From an uncultured Clostridia bacterium (GTDB taxonomy: Bacteria > Bacillota > Clostridia > Lachnospirales > Lachnospiraceae), in contig CAMONF010000019.1 in NCBI GenBank assembly GCA_946620335.1, positions 1-11,126 of the forward strand: a DNA stretch of 11,126 bases, written 5' to 3'. Numbering within the stretch: position 1 is the stretch's first letter; each line of letters starts with the position of its first letter. Shown one piece after another: positions 1-7,551 of this stretch. A program made the translations under genes and the position numbers. The notes under the pieces are model-generated. The model had not been told where the DNA came from and did no database searches. It saw nothing but the letters and a program-made list of their open reading frames with translations.

Positions 1-84
1 AAAGGAACCGTCCCTGATTCCCATTTTCCCTACTTAACGTTCACAAAAGTGGGAAAAGGAACCGTCCCTGATTCCCATTTTCCC
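1..84. repeat. Two copies of a hairpin-forming REP-like repeat
   Basis: The same 30 bases occur at 1-30 and 55-84, so the period is 54 bases. The second copy is preceded by GGGA and forms a 34-base unit at 51-84 that can fold on itself: GGGAAAA (51-57) pairs with TTTTCCC (78-84), and GGAA pairs with TTCC inside. The first copy is cut by the window edge, so the array may continue to the left. The repeat starts 8 bases beyond the peptidase stop codon, so it could also act as its transcription terminator, although no clean T-run follows. Its GGAACCGTCC core recurs in the hairpin at 7360-7409. Similar GGGACGGTTCC-type palindromes are scattered in many clostridial genomes; calling these REP-like is an inference from structure and position. 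Confidence 0.7.
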
Positions 85-91
85 GGCCTCG

Positions 92-2563
92 TCACTCGAC
101 CAGTGCTTCCGTCCAGTACTCCTGGTCATAAATATCAGTGAACCGATACATGAGCCGCACCTCGCCGTCGCCCACGTCCGTGTTGCTGATGACCATCTCC
201 TCAGTCACCTCCATAGGCTCGCCCAGGTAGTAGCTGTCAACGTACTCGCCGTCGTAGGTGTAGTAGTCGCAGATGAAATCCAGCTGATCCCCGACCGCAA
301 GCTCGGTCAGGTTCTTGGCCACCACGTCGACCTCCTCGTCCTGGCTGTAGTCGTAGGAGGCGCCGGCGATGTAGCCGTCCTCATTCTCCGCGTCGAAGAC
401 CAGGATCAGCTCAGCCCGCTCCCCGTTCAGGAAGACCGGGACGCGTCCGGTGGTGACGTACCCTTCCTCCTCCGTCTGCATGGAGCTCACGCGGTAGTAG
501 GCCACCGGCTGGCCGTTGATGGAGATCCAGGTCTTGTCCGTCTCGGGGATCAGGTTGCCCGCGTCGTCAAATGAGAACACATTGTCAAGACCCAGGTCAA
601 TATATCCCTCGCCGTCATCGTAGAACATGTTGAGGTCCAGATCGTGGACCATGCTCCACTGGCTCTCGGGCATGGAGAGGTAATAGCCGCCGTTTCCGTC
701 CTCCACCCAGACCAGGTAGGAGGTGTCGAAGAAGTTGGCTGCCAGGTAGTCTGCCGTCTCGCCGCTGTCAAGCGCGCTGTCAGCAAGGAACTGGCTCTGA
801 TCCGGATCGAAGCCTTCCACAGGCATTGACCGGCCGCCGGAGCCCAGGAAGGCTTCGAGCAGGGCCGCGATCTCGTCGCTGCTGCCGGAAGAGCCGGTGG
901 AAGCGCCGTTCCCGAGGAGGGAGTAAAGCACGCTGTCCGCGCTGCTGCCGCCCGCCGCCACCTGGCCGGTGGTCTGAAGGCTGGCGAACTCCCGGATGGC
1001 CTTGGCGTAGTCGGCATCCATACCGATCTGATTGTAGGTGTTGCAGATCTGGTCCAGATAGGAGCTCCGCTTATAGGGGAAGAATATGGACACGCCGTAG
1101 GCGTTGGTCATATTCGTGGATGTCTTGTTGTACTTGATGGCGCCCTGCAGAGCGTCCGCCAGGGCCTTGCCCTCGGTGTTGCCTACGTTCTTGGCCAGGT
1201 TGACCAGGTCGACCTGGTCGATCCTGGAGCTGGAGGCGAATTCTCTGGCGTTGTAGCGGGCGTCGGAGACGACCTTGTAATTCTTCTCCGAGATCAGGCT
1301 GGAGATGGACTTGGAGAAGGCGTTGAGGGTGGAGGGCACAGTGTAGGAGAACTCCGCCAGGTCGATGACCGACAGGGTAGTCTTCTGGCCGCGGCACCTT
1401 TCATTGCAGGTCCTCACGAAATCGTCGACGATGTTCTTGCCGATATCCAGCGTCGGCATGGAAGTGTTCTTGCCCAGGGCGTTCAGCCAGTTGGTGTAGT
1501 ACCAGCCGATGCCGGGCTCCGTCTCCTCGGAGGCAATCATGTAGTCGGCATAGTCGTCCAGCATGAGGGCCGTCTCCGCTGTAGCCATGAGGCAGGCATC
1601 GAAGCCGACGAAGTCGAAGGTGACGCCGCCGTCCTTCAGGGCCTTGCTGATACCGGCCAGGTTCATGGAACCGGCGTTCCGATACTTCTCGTCATAGCCG
1701 TAGCCGGTCACCGATCCGCCGCCGTGGTCCCATAAAATGAGTTCATACCGGTTGGCCGGATAGTTGGCAGCCGCCCACTTGATGAAGGAGGACAGGGTAG
1801 ACGGGTCCGTCATGGGCTTCGCGCCGTCGTCAGCGACCAGCTTTTTAAGGCTGCCGCTCACCACCTCGTAGATCTGGTTGACGGAGCTGGAAATACCCCG
1901 GATCTTCCATCCGCTGCAGCCGCCGGTGTAGACGATGATATGCACATTGTCGCCGAAGCTGGCGGTGGCCATCTCCTGGAGGTCGGCGGAAGCCATGCCG
2001 TTCCTGGACTCCAGGTCGGTACCGCACATGTATACCATGAGGGTGACTTCATCCTTGCCATTGCCGGCGATGACCGTGCGCTTTGCCCGGGCCCCGCTCG
2101 CGACCGTGCTGTCCACATTGTTATAGGAAGTAGCTTCGCTGGCAGCCGTTGCGCTGGAGAGCAGGCTGCTCACGCTGCTCTGGGAACTGCCGGAGGACTG
2201 GGAGCTTCCGGAGGACTGCGATGAGGAAGACTGTGACCCGGAGGACTGGGAGCTCGAAGACTGAGAGCTCGAAGACTCCGCAGACTGGGTAGTATTGTAC
2301 TGATCGTGGCTGGTCGTGCTGGAGGATGTGCCTCCCCCGCCGCCGTTCATCAGATAGAAAAGGACCAGGAGAATGATGACCGGCAGACTGAGTCCGCCGC
2401 CGACGGCCGCCCGGGAAGGTCCCTTCCTGCCGCCGTTATTCTTGCCGTTATACCCGTTCGGGGACCCCACCGGCCCCGTGCCCAGACCGGACCCGCGCTT
2501 GTGAACGCCGGACCCGCCGGAGGTGACGTTTTTCTTTCTGCCCTGAGGCCTGTTGTCTGCCAT
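92..2563 (-). CDS. Membrane-anchored clostripain-like cysteine peptidase (family C11)
   Basis: This is a putative cell-surface peptidase of the clostripain/C11 family (clan CD), whose characterised members cleave after Arg or Lys. The 823-residue protein has a basic Gly/Asn-rich N-terminal tail (1-57), one hydrophobic anchor (about 59-72), a Ser/Gln-rich spacer (about 94-140) and then the catalytic domain (about 172-535). The domain opens with LMVYMCGTDLES (175-186). The catalytic pair is visible as His280 in LILWDHGGG and Cys324 in FDACLMATAE, matching the family's His/Cys dyad. Residues from about 575 to the end form an acidic, Tyr-rich region that I do not recognise. The start is supported by GGGAGG six bases before the ATG. 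With the catalytic domain after the anchor and spacer, an outward orientation is expected. The substrate is unknown. It could be a housekeeping surface protease or processor of exported proteins; no dedicated substrate gene is adjacent. Confidence 0.9.
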   Translation of the reverse strand: MADNRPQGRKKNVTSGGSGVHKRGSGLGTGPVGSPNGYNGKNNGGRKGPSRAAVGGGLSLPVIILLVLFYLMNGGGGGTSSSTTSHDQYNTTQSAESSSSQSSSSQSSGSQSSSSQSSGSSQSSGSSQSSVSSLLSSATAASEATSYNNVDSTVASGARAKRTVIAGNGKDEVTLMVYMCGTDLESRNGMASADLQEMATASFGDNVHIIVYTGGCSGWKIRGISSSVNQIYEVVSGSLKKLVADDGAKPMTDPSTLSSFIKWAAANYPANRYELILWDHGGGSVTGYGYDEKYRNAGSMNLAGISKALKDGGVTFDFVGFDACLMATAETALMLDDYADYMIASEETEPGIGWYYTNWLNALGKNTSMPTLDIGKNIVDDFVRTCNERCRGQKTTLSVIDLAEFSYTVPSTLNAFSKSISSLISEKNYKVVSDARYNAREFASSSRIDQVDLVNLAKNVGNTEGKALADALQGAIKYNKTSTNMTNAYGVSIFFPYKRSSYLDQICNTYNQIGMDADYAKAIREFASLQTTGQVAAGGSSADSVLYSLLGNGASTGSSGSSDEIAALLEAFLGSGGRSMPVEGFDPDQSQFLADSALDSGETADYLAANFFDTSYLVWVEDGNGGYYLSMPESQWSMVHDLDLNMFYDDGEGYIDLGLDNVFSFDDAGNLIPETDKTWISINGQPVAYYRVSSMQTEEEGYVTTGRVPVFLNGERAELILVFDAENEDGYIAGASYDYSQDEEVDVVAKNLTELAVGDQLDFICDYYTYDGEYVDSYYLGEPMEVTEEMVISNTDVGDGEVRLMYRFTDIYDQEYWTEALVE
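2144..2284 (-). repeat. Ser/Gln low-complexity repeat in the peptidase linker
   Basis: Short 15- and 18-base units built from GAGGACTGGGAGCT-like blocks (plus strand) encode runs of SSSSQ, SSGSQ and SSGSSQ, residues about 94-140 of the C11 peptidase. This looks like a flexible wall-spanning stalk between the membrane anchor and the catalytic domain. Such repeats often vary in length between strains by slippage. Confidence 0.8.
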
Positions 2564-2610
2564 TTTTTTCCTCCCTTGCCAATCATTTCAAGGTTCAGCC
2601 GACCTTTGGG

Positions 2611-2687
2611 TGTCTGCTGTTTTACAGATCTTAGGACCTGCGCTGCCGCTGAAGAATCATTGCTCTGAGCTGTCTGCAGTTTTACAG
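2611..2687. repeat. Pair of 17-base direct repeats upstream of the peptidase gene
   Basis: TGTCTGCTGTTTTACAG at 2611-2627 and TGTCTGCAGTTTTACAG at 2671-2687 differ at one base and start exactly 60 bases apart. They occupy the 218-base gap between the propeller gene and the peptidase gene, about 50 and 110 bases upstream of the peptidase start. The spacing is near six helical turns, so they could be a pair of regulator sites or the remains of a small duplication. No convincing sigma-70 promoter was found in this gap, and no clear terminator for the propeller gene. Confidence 0.55.
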
Positions 2688-2781
2688 GCCATCCAATCCT
2701 TGCGTACTGCTTGCTGCAGGTCAGATTCCATCCGGAACCGCCTGCTGTGTATTCATTTTATAGTGTTTCCACACCCGCCGG

Positions 2782-4872
2782 TCAGTTCAGTTCAAGGCCG
2801 TAGATCCGGCAGTCTCTGGTGCCAATGACCACCTTGTCTTCGAAGACAGCCGGTGACGCCTCCACCGAGCCATGCTCCAGCTGGATCTCCGACTTGACTT
2901 CGCCCGTGGCGCCGTCCAGCAGGAAGCCCTTGCCGTCGAAGGTGAAGTAGAGGACCGCGCCGCTGCCGTCCGAGTTGTAAACGCAGACCGGCGAGGACCA
3001 GGTGTACACGCCCTCGTGCTCCCAGACGATATCGCCTGTCTTCTTGTCGAGGCAGGTGAGGACGCCGCCGTAGAGTTCACCGACCCTGGAGACGGTCACG
3101 TAGACGTAGTCGCTGAGGTCATTTTTGCCCACCGCCGGGGTGGACTGGACGCCGCCGGATACGCCGCTCTCAGAGTAGCACTCGTAGTCGGTGTGCCAGA
3201 CGACCTCACCGTTCTCGGCGTCGATCTTCCAGATGGGGATCGTCGCGACGTCGTCGCTCCGCCAGCCAAGGTGGAAGGAGGTGGAGACGTAGAGGTAGAG
3301 ATGATTGTCCTCAAGGGAGAGGACCGGCGACCCATTGGAATCGTCCAGGATGTCCTGGGCCCAGACGACCCGGAGGGTCTTCAGGTCGATGCACATAAGG
3401 TTGCCGCCGTTGTCACAGACAAAGAGGAAGCCTGCATAGATGCAGCAGCTGTCCTCCATGCCCAGCCAGTACTTCTCGTCGCTCGACCGGGTGCCCCAGT
3501 AGCGCCACTTGGTCATGGGACCCGGATCGATGGAGAGGGTGCCCGCCGCCTCGTCGTACTGGGAGTTCAGTTTCAGGAAATAGAGGATGCCGTTCTCGCC
3601 CGGATAGACCAGGGTATCCGTCGCCGCGTCCACCAGAGCGGAGGAATCGAAATAGCTCAGGGTGCCGCGGAGGGAGAAGCTGTCTTCATTTCCGAAGGTG
3701 TACATGATGGAGCAATCCAGGAGGTTAATGATGAAGGCTCTGGAAACGCCCTTCTCGCTGTTGTAGCCGGCTCCCACGTAGAGAATGGGATAACCTCTGG
3801 GATCCAGCGCGCCGGCCCCTTTGAAGGTCCAGCCCACGTACATGGTGTCCCGGGTCTTCTCTCCGGTTTCCAGGTCCGTGAAATAGATGTTGCCGTCCAT
3901 GCTGGCGTAGATGACCTCGACCAGGCCCTCCTTGGCCTTGGCGGAGTCATACATGTTCATGACCTGCTTGGTGCTCTCCGGCCAGCGGACAAGAAGAGGC
4001 TGACCGGTCCAGCCGTTGCCGCTCCACATGTGGCCGTTGTACTCAAGGGATCCGGTCTCCCGCTCCCAGATCTGGGAGATGGTGTAATCCTTCATCTCCG
4101 CCGTCCCGTACTGGGCGCTGTCGCGGAAGTTGTTGCCGCGGAAGGTGATGACGCCCTCCATGTCCGTATAGGTCGAACCCTGGCGGAAGTCAAATGAAAA
4201 CCAGGGCGAGCGGGATTCACGGTCCTCGACATACTCGCCGCCGCTCATGACCTCGGTGTACTCAATGAAGTTGGTCGCCTTGGTGTTCTCCGTGGCCTCG
4301 GGCATTAAGTCTATATCCGGAATCGACGTCGGCGAGGGGATGGGCGTCGGTGTGCTGGTGGGCTCCAGGATCGCCGTCCCTTCCTCTGTGGTGCCGCTGC
4401 CTTCGGCTGCCCCGCCGGTCTCACCGGTCTCCGTGTTCTCCACCACCACGTCCTCCTGGGGGCTGTCGGCCTTCTTGAGACGCCTGGTGATGCCGCGGAT
4501 GCCAAGTATAAGGACCAGCAGGATAAGGAGAGCCCCTGCGCCGACCAGAATTCTCCGAATCATGAGCACCCTGCGGCGTCTCTTCCTGGCCTCCTCGCGG
4601 CGGGCGGCCTTGCGGCGCCTTCTCGCCTCGGATTCCTCCGCATTTCCTTCTTCAGAAAGGCGCCCCTCTCTCTCCCGGGTATTCCTGTCCATGCCGGTTT
4701 CCCGGTCCCGGCGCTGCTTTTCCGGACCGGTCTGGCCTGTCCGGCTCCGGGAATGGGTCCCGGCTGCCCTGCGGCCTTCCCTGTCCGGCCGGCCGGCGGA
4801 TCTGGAAGCCGGCCGGCGCCCGCTTTCCTGGGCGGCCTCTTCTTCTCTGTTCATTCGTTCATTCTGAGACAT
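2782..4872 (-). CDS. Membrane-anchored PQQ-like beta-propeller protein
   Basis: This is probably an extracytoplasmic propeller of the PQQ/BamB-like repeat superfamily, with a structural or scaffold role; no enzyme active site is recognised. From the ATG at 4872 it is 696 residues: a highly charged Arg/Glu-rich cytoplasmic tail (1-104), one transmembrane helix (about 108-125), an acidic segment, a Thr/Pro stalk (EPTSTPTPIPSP, about 170-181) and then the propeller (about 225-696). PQQ-like blades are visible as FTDLETGEKTRDT (331-343), CIDLKTLRVVWAQ (494-506), KIDAENGEVVWHT (549-561), CLDKKTGDIVWEH (607-619) and LLDGATGEVKSEI (651-663). A GTG nine bases upstream (4881) is also in frame, but it directly abuts the GGGA of the ribosome site. 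GGGAG lies eight bases before the ATG at 4872, so that start is preferred. Partner and ligand are unknown. PQQ binding itself should not be assumed, because many such repeats bind no cofactor. Confidence 0.87.
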   Translation of the reverse strand: MSQNERMNREEEAAQESGRRPASRSAGRPDREGRRAAGTHSRSRTGQTGPEKQRRDRETGMDRNTREREGRLSEEGNAEESEARRRRKAARREEARKRRRRVLMIRRILVGAGALLILLVLILGIRGITRRLKKADSPQEDVVVENTETGETGGAAEGSGTTEEGTAILEPTSTPTPIPSPTSIPDIDLMPEATENTKATNFIEYTEVMSGGEYVEDRESRSPWFSFDFRQGSTYTDMEGVITFRGNNFRDSAQYGTAEMKDYTISQIWERETGSLEYNGHMWSGNGWTGQPLLVRWPESTKQVMNMYDSAKAKEGLVEVIYASMDGNIYFTDLETGEKTRDTMYVGWTFKGAGALDPRGYPILYVGAGYNSEKGVSRAFIINLLDCSIMYTFGNEDSFSLRGTLSYFDSSALVDAATDTLVYPGENGILYFLKLNSQYDEAAGTLSIDPGPMTKWRYWGTRSSDEKYWLGMEDSCCIYAGFLFVCDNGGNLMCIDLKTLRVVWAQDILDDSNGSPVLSLEDNHLYLYVSTSFHLGWRSDDVATIPIWKIDAENGEVVWHTDYECYSESGVSGGVQSTPAVGKNDLSDYVYVTVSRVGELYGGVLTCLDKKTGDIVWEHEGVYTWSSPVCVYNSDGSGAVLYFTFDGKGFLLDGATGEVKSEIQLEHGSVEASPAVFEDKVVIGTRDCRIYGLELN

Positions 4873-4967
4873 ACTGTACACTCCCTGTTCCGGTGCGCGC
4901 GGCGGACAGCTTCTCTGCCTTGTGGACCGCCGGGCACACGCCCCGATTATTGTGGATATACATGGTT

Positions 4968-4996
4968 ATTATAGCATCCGGCATTTTAATGCTCAA
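4968..4996 (-). promoter_or_regulatory. Sigma-70-type promoter for the propeller gene
   Basis: Read on the minus strand, TTGAGC (4991-4996) is followed by a 17-base spacer and a perfect TATAAT (4968-4973). Transcription would begin near 4960, leaving a leader of about 90 bases before the ATG at 4872. This is the best promoter in the left half of the window and suggests that the propeller gene is transcribed separately from the membrane-protein gene upstream. Confidence 0.75.
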
Positions 4997-5050
4997 TGAT
5001 TTGTCTTCATTCCCGCCCTCAAAAAGACAACCGCCGCCCCTGAGACACGA

Positions 5051-5087
5051 CCGGATATGGTCCGGACAAGCCTCGGCGCAGCGGCTT
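5051..5087 (-). terminator. Two small stem-loops after the membrane-protein gene (weak terminator candidate)
   Basis: Just downstream of the stop at 5109 on the minus strand, AAGCC/GGCTT (5083-5087 with 5068-5072) and CCGGA/TCCGG (5061-5065 with 5051-5055) can form two short hairpins. Neither is followed directly by a T-run; the nearest, five T residues, is about 25 bases further on. A role in termination is possible but weakly supported. Confidence 0.25.
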
Positions 5088-5108
5088 ACAGAATGCAGAG
5101 ATACTGTT

Positions 5109-7289
5109 TTATGGATAGAAGGAAGGATAATCCGTCTCGTAGATCCGGATCCGCCCGTTCTCCGAGGTGTAGATCAGCGGGCAGACGGCGGCGATGATAT
5201 CCTCCCGTGCCGGCTGATCGTTGAAGGTCATGCCGTCCTCGTAGAGGATGTAGCTGATCTTCTCCTGATAGACGATCTGCCGGAATAGCTCCTCGTCGTC
5301 GGCCGTGTAAATGATTTCGCCCATCTCGCCCCGGTAATCGGTGTCGTAGCCGGCGGACCAGGCGTAGTAGGGCCAGCCCATGTAAAGCATTTTTCCGGAG
5401 AGGGTCACGTCGCAGAGGGAGTACCAGGGCGTCAGGATCAGCTGGTCCGGCCGCATGGTGCCGTCCAGATAGTCCGTCACGTCGCTCTCAAGGGGAACCG
5501 TAATGCTCCGCGCCGGCCCGTTGTTCCGCAAAATGACAACAAAATCGTAGATTCCCGTTGCCGTCAGCGCCACCGTGAGCACCACCGCGGCCGCGCGCGT
5601 TGCGAGCTTCCTCCGCGGCGCCCCAAAGAGCCGGGCCAGCACGCCGCCCCAGACCGGCGCCATGAAGGCGCAGGCGATCATAATGTACTTCTGGTTGACC
5701 GTCACGTCCGGCGTGAGGGACATGGTGAAGGTGAAAAATACCGGGAAAAAGGCCGCTGTGAGGTAGGTCTGCCGCTCCCTCTTCAGGAAAAGAAGAAGAA
5801 TGATTCCACCCAAAATGGTCAGCCCGGAGATATAGAGGAGGAACATGCCGATGCCCGGCAGGCTCTTATCCTCGCTGATGAAGCCCCAGTAGAGCCCGGC
5901 CGACACCGCGTTCCCCCGGATGAAAAATCTGGTCTGCAAGTAGGAAATGACGACCGCGCACCCCGCCGTCAGCGCATAATCCAGCTTGTGGCGGGAGTAA
6001 AAGGTGAACCCGAGGAGGATGAGCAGGCAGCCGATCACAGCCGCGCCGTTCCAGAAGGCAGTGAGGCCCAGGAGGCAGCCCAGAAGGATGGCCTTCCGGG
6101 GGTATTCCGGAAGCCAGGCGTCTCTGGTCAGGAAGAGGAAGGCGAGGCGATTCCCGGCCGCGCCGAACTGTTGCGATGAAGAAGCCTCCGGGCCAGGCTC
6201 AACAGTCTTTGCTGCCTGCCCCGTAGACGCCGCGTCAGCACCAACAGTTGCTGCCAGCTCCGGGGACGCCACCGTGCCAGCACCAGCAGTCCTTGCTGCC
6301 TGTGCCGGCTCGTGGCTGGCAGAACTTCCCATCACCTCCGCCCGGATCAGGTAATCCAGAAAGAACCATATGAGAAGTCCGGCGACCGTGAGGCCAAAGG
6401 CCAGGTGGCGCTGGTTCAGGTAGACGTTGTAGTTCCAAAGGCCCCAGTTTTCATTTGTCGTATAGCCGATAAAAGTGGTGTTCTCCCGCAGGGTCACCGC
6501 AAGGTCGCCGGCTGCGATATGCTCAGCCAGAAACCGGAAGAAGGTGAGGCCGCTCCGGAAGAAAAAGAGGATAGAGGTCAGGACCGCTGCTGTGAACTTA
6601 CCCCAGAGCCGAACGGCAATCTGTGTCAGGACAAGGAGAAATGTCCACATAAAGAGAATGCCCGCCACATTGTAAGCCACATCCAGCCTCAGGCCCAGAA
6701 ACTCCAGATTTCCCGTCAGGAACTGGAACATGAAATGGTACTTGATGTCCTCCCCGCCAAAATGGGGGTACATGGTCGGATAGTTGGCGCTCCTCGAGAA
6801 GGACCGCACCATGGCCAGGTGCGGTGCGTAATCGCTGAACACCGTGAAGCCCGCGTACAGCGTGTCGTTGCGGACGAAAAGGACATACCAGAAGGTCGCA
6901 GCAATAAAGATAAGAAGCATTCCGTAGAGAAAGCACTCTTTTCTGAAAAGCTTCCCATCCGGCACCAGACGCCTCAGAACATCCGCCGCGCCGCCGGCCT
7001 TCTTAAGCCGGATCAGCAGGAAAATGAAGACCGCCGCCTCCCCGCCCATGACCACCGCATTGGCTATATAGAGGGGCTGGGCCACATCTGCCCGGACCTT
7101 GAGGACCCAGGCGAGAAGGTACAGGCACCAGGTGGCCACAAGTGTGCCGGCGGCGGCTCCGCCGCCCAGCAGGATCCATATGCGGTTGACAGGTCTGTCC
7201 GGGGCCGGGTCTTCATTTCCCAGAAGGACCGGCGAGACGATGGCTGTCCCCGTTGCCAGGGCCAGCAGGATATATAGGAAGGCGAGCAT
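5109..7289 (-). CDS. Polytopic membrane protein with C-terminal soluble domain (GT-C-like, function unknown)
   Basis: This 726-residue protein has about 12-13 hydrophobic segments, at roughly 3-23, 38-62, 72-95, 119-138, 205-225, 232-252, 294-314, 399-428, 436-452, 478-501, 511-525, 534-554 and 564-586. A soluble domain of about 135 residues follows. After the fourth segment comes a polar loop with FSDYAPHLAMVRSFS (151-165) and GGEDIKYHF (178-186). An acidic/His loop early in a many-helix protein with a C-terminal soluble domain resembles GT-C membrane glycosyltransferases that use lipid-linked sugars, but I cannot assign a family, so the role is inference. A low-complexity Ala/Ser/Thr insert (about 319-378) separates two membrane blocks and contains a 14-residue repeat. 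The ATG is supported by GAGGGGG eight bases upstream. Alternatives are a flippase-like or uncharacterised polysaccharide-assembly protein. Confidence 0.82.
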   Translation of the reverse strand: MLAFLYILLALATGTAIVSPVLLGNEDPAPDRPVNRIWILLGGGAAAGTLVATWCLYLLAWVLKVRADVAQPLYIANAVVMGGEAAVFIFLLIRLKKAGGAADVLRRLVPDGKLFRKECFLYGMLLIFIAATFWYVLFVRNDTLYAGFTVFSDYAPHLAMVRSFSRSANYPTMYPHFGGEDIKYHFMFQFLTGNLEFLGLRLDVAYNVAGILFMWTFLLVLTQIAVRLWGKFTAAVLTSILFFFRSGLTFFRFLAEHIAAGDLAVTLRENTTFIGYTTNENWGLWNYNVYLNQRHLAFGLTVAGLLIWFFLDYLIRAEVMGSSASHEPAQAARTAGAGTVASPELAATVGADAASTGQAAKTVEPGPEASSSQQFGAAGNRLAFLFLTRDAWLPEYPRKAILLGCLLGLTAFWNGAAVIGCLLILLGFTFYSRHKLDYALTAGCAVVISYLQTRFFIRGNAVSAGLYWGFISEDKSLPGIGMFLLYISGLTILGGIILLLFLKRERQTYLTAAFFPVFFTFTMSLTPDVTVNQKYIMIACAFMAPVWGGVLARLFGAPRRKLATRAAAVVLTVALTATGIYDFVVILRNNGPARSITVPLESDVTDYLDGTMRPDQLILTPWYSLCDVTLSGKMLYMGWPYYAWSAGYDTDYRGEMGEIIYTADDEELFRQIVYQEKISYILYEDGMTFNDQPAREDIIAAVCPLIYTSENGRIRIYETDYPSFYP
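6174..6299 (-). repeat. Degenerate 42-base tandem repeat inside the membrane-protein gene
   Basis: Three units of exactly 42 bases encode 14-residue repeats: AARTAGAGTVASPE (331-344), LAATVGADAASTGQ (345-358) and AAKTVEPGPEASSS (359-372). The period is fixed by Thr334, Thr348 and Thr362 and by matching AACAGT, AACAGT and AGCAGT blocks at 6201, 6243 and 6285. It lies in a hydrophilic insert between two membrane blocks and is probably a flexible linker that grew by tandem duplication. Confidence 0.75.
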
Positions 7290-7359
7290 GTGTTTTTCCC
7301 CCTCGCGGATAAATCAGCAGGAATACAGACACAAGCATACCATATCCGGGCATAAAATT

Positions 7360-7409
7360 GGACGGTTCCTTCTTCCAAAATCATGGTTTTTGGAAATCTG
7401 GAACCGTCC
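7360..7409. repeat. Long hairpin with GGAACCGTCC arms
   Basis: GGACGGTTCC (7360-7369) pairs perfectly with GGAACCGTCC (7400-7409). Inside, TTCCAAAA (7373-7380) pairs with TTTTGGAA (7388-7395) around a 7-base loop. The arm sequence matches the core of the repeats at 1-84. It starts 12 bases beyond the stop of the small frame at 7422-7511. On the minus strand it is followed by AATTTTAT, so it may terminate transcription coming from the glycosidase side. It may equally be a small REP- or MITE-like element. Confidence 0.7.
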
Positions 7410-7421
7410 TCGGTCATTTCA

Positions 7422-7511
7422 TTATTTCTTAAGCGCTGCGTCCAGGTCCTTCCAGTTGGCCTTCTCCGATGCGGTCGGCGTGAAAAACATAGTCCTCTGT
7501 TCTAATCTCAT
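7422..7511 (-). CDS. Possible small ORF or gene remnant (29 residues)
   Basis: A 29-codon frame begins MRLEQRTMFFTP and ends DLDAALKK, followed by TAA. It is preceded by AAAGGAG five bases before the ATG, one of the better ribosome sites in the window, and begins about 40 bases after the stop of the glycosidase pseudogene on the same strand. The large hairpin at 7360-7409 follows. I do not recognise the peptide. It could be a real small protein, or the 5' end of a downstream gene whose remainder was lost, as the decayed neighbour suggests. Confidence 0.33.
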   Translation of the reverse strand: MRLEQRTMFFTPTASEKANWKDLDAALKK

Positions 7512-7551
7512 ATCCTCTCCTTTCCGTGAACAAGTGTACCTAAGTATCGCC

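Noticed and set aside
1..84. CRISPR array
   Set aside because: There are only two visible copies, the repeat is itself a long palindrome with a 24-base gap, and no cas genes are present; a REP-like repeat fits better.
2553..2828. Plus-strand frame of 91 codons across the 2564-2781 gap
   Set aside because: It overlaps both flanking genes, has no ribosome site and no recognisable features; the gap is better explained as regulatory.
2872..4197. Long plus-strand frame of 441 codons
   Set aside because: It is antisense to the propeller gene, whose repeats and anchor are clear. It has low-complexity composition typical of GC-rich shadow frames and no recognisable domain.
4873..4881. GTG start three codons upstream for the propeller protein
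   Set aside because: The GTG touches the GGGA of the ribosome site, leaving no spacing, whereas the ATG at 4872 is eight bases from GGGAG.
6312..7277. Plus-strand frame of 321 codons
   Set aside because: It is antisense to the membrane-protein gene and is charged and domain-free, so it looks like a shadow.
7290..7359. Promoter for the membrane-protein gene
   Set aside because: A TGGTATGCT extended -10-like block exists on the minus strand, but no matching -35 lies at proper spacing, so it is not listed.
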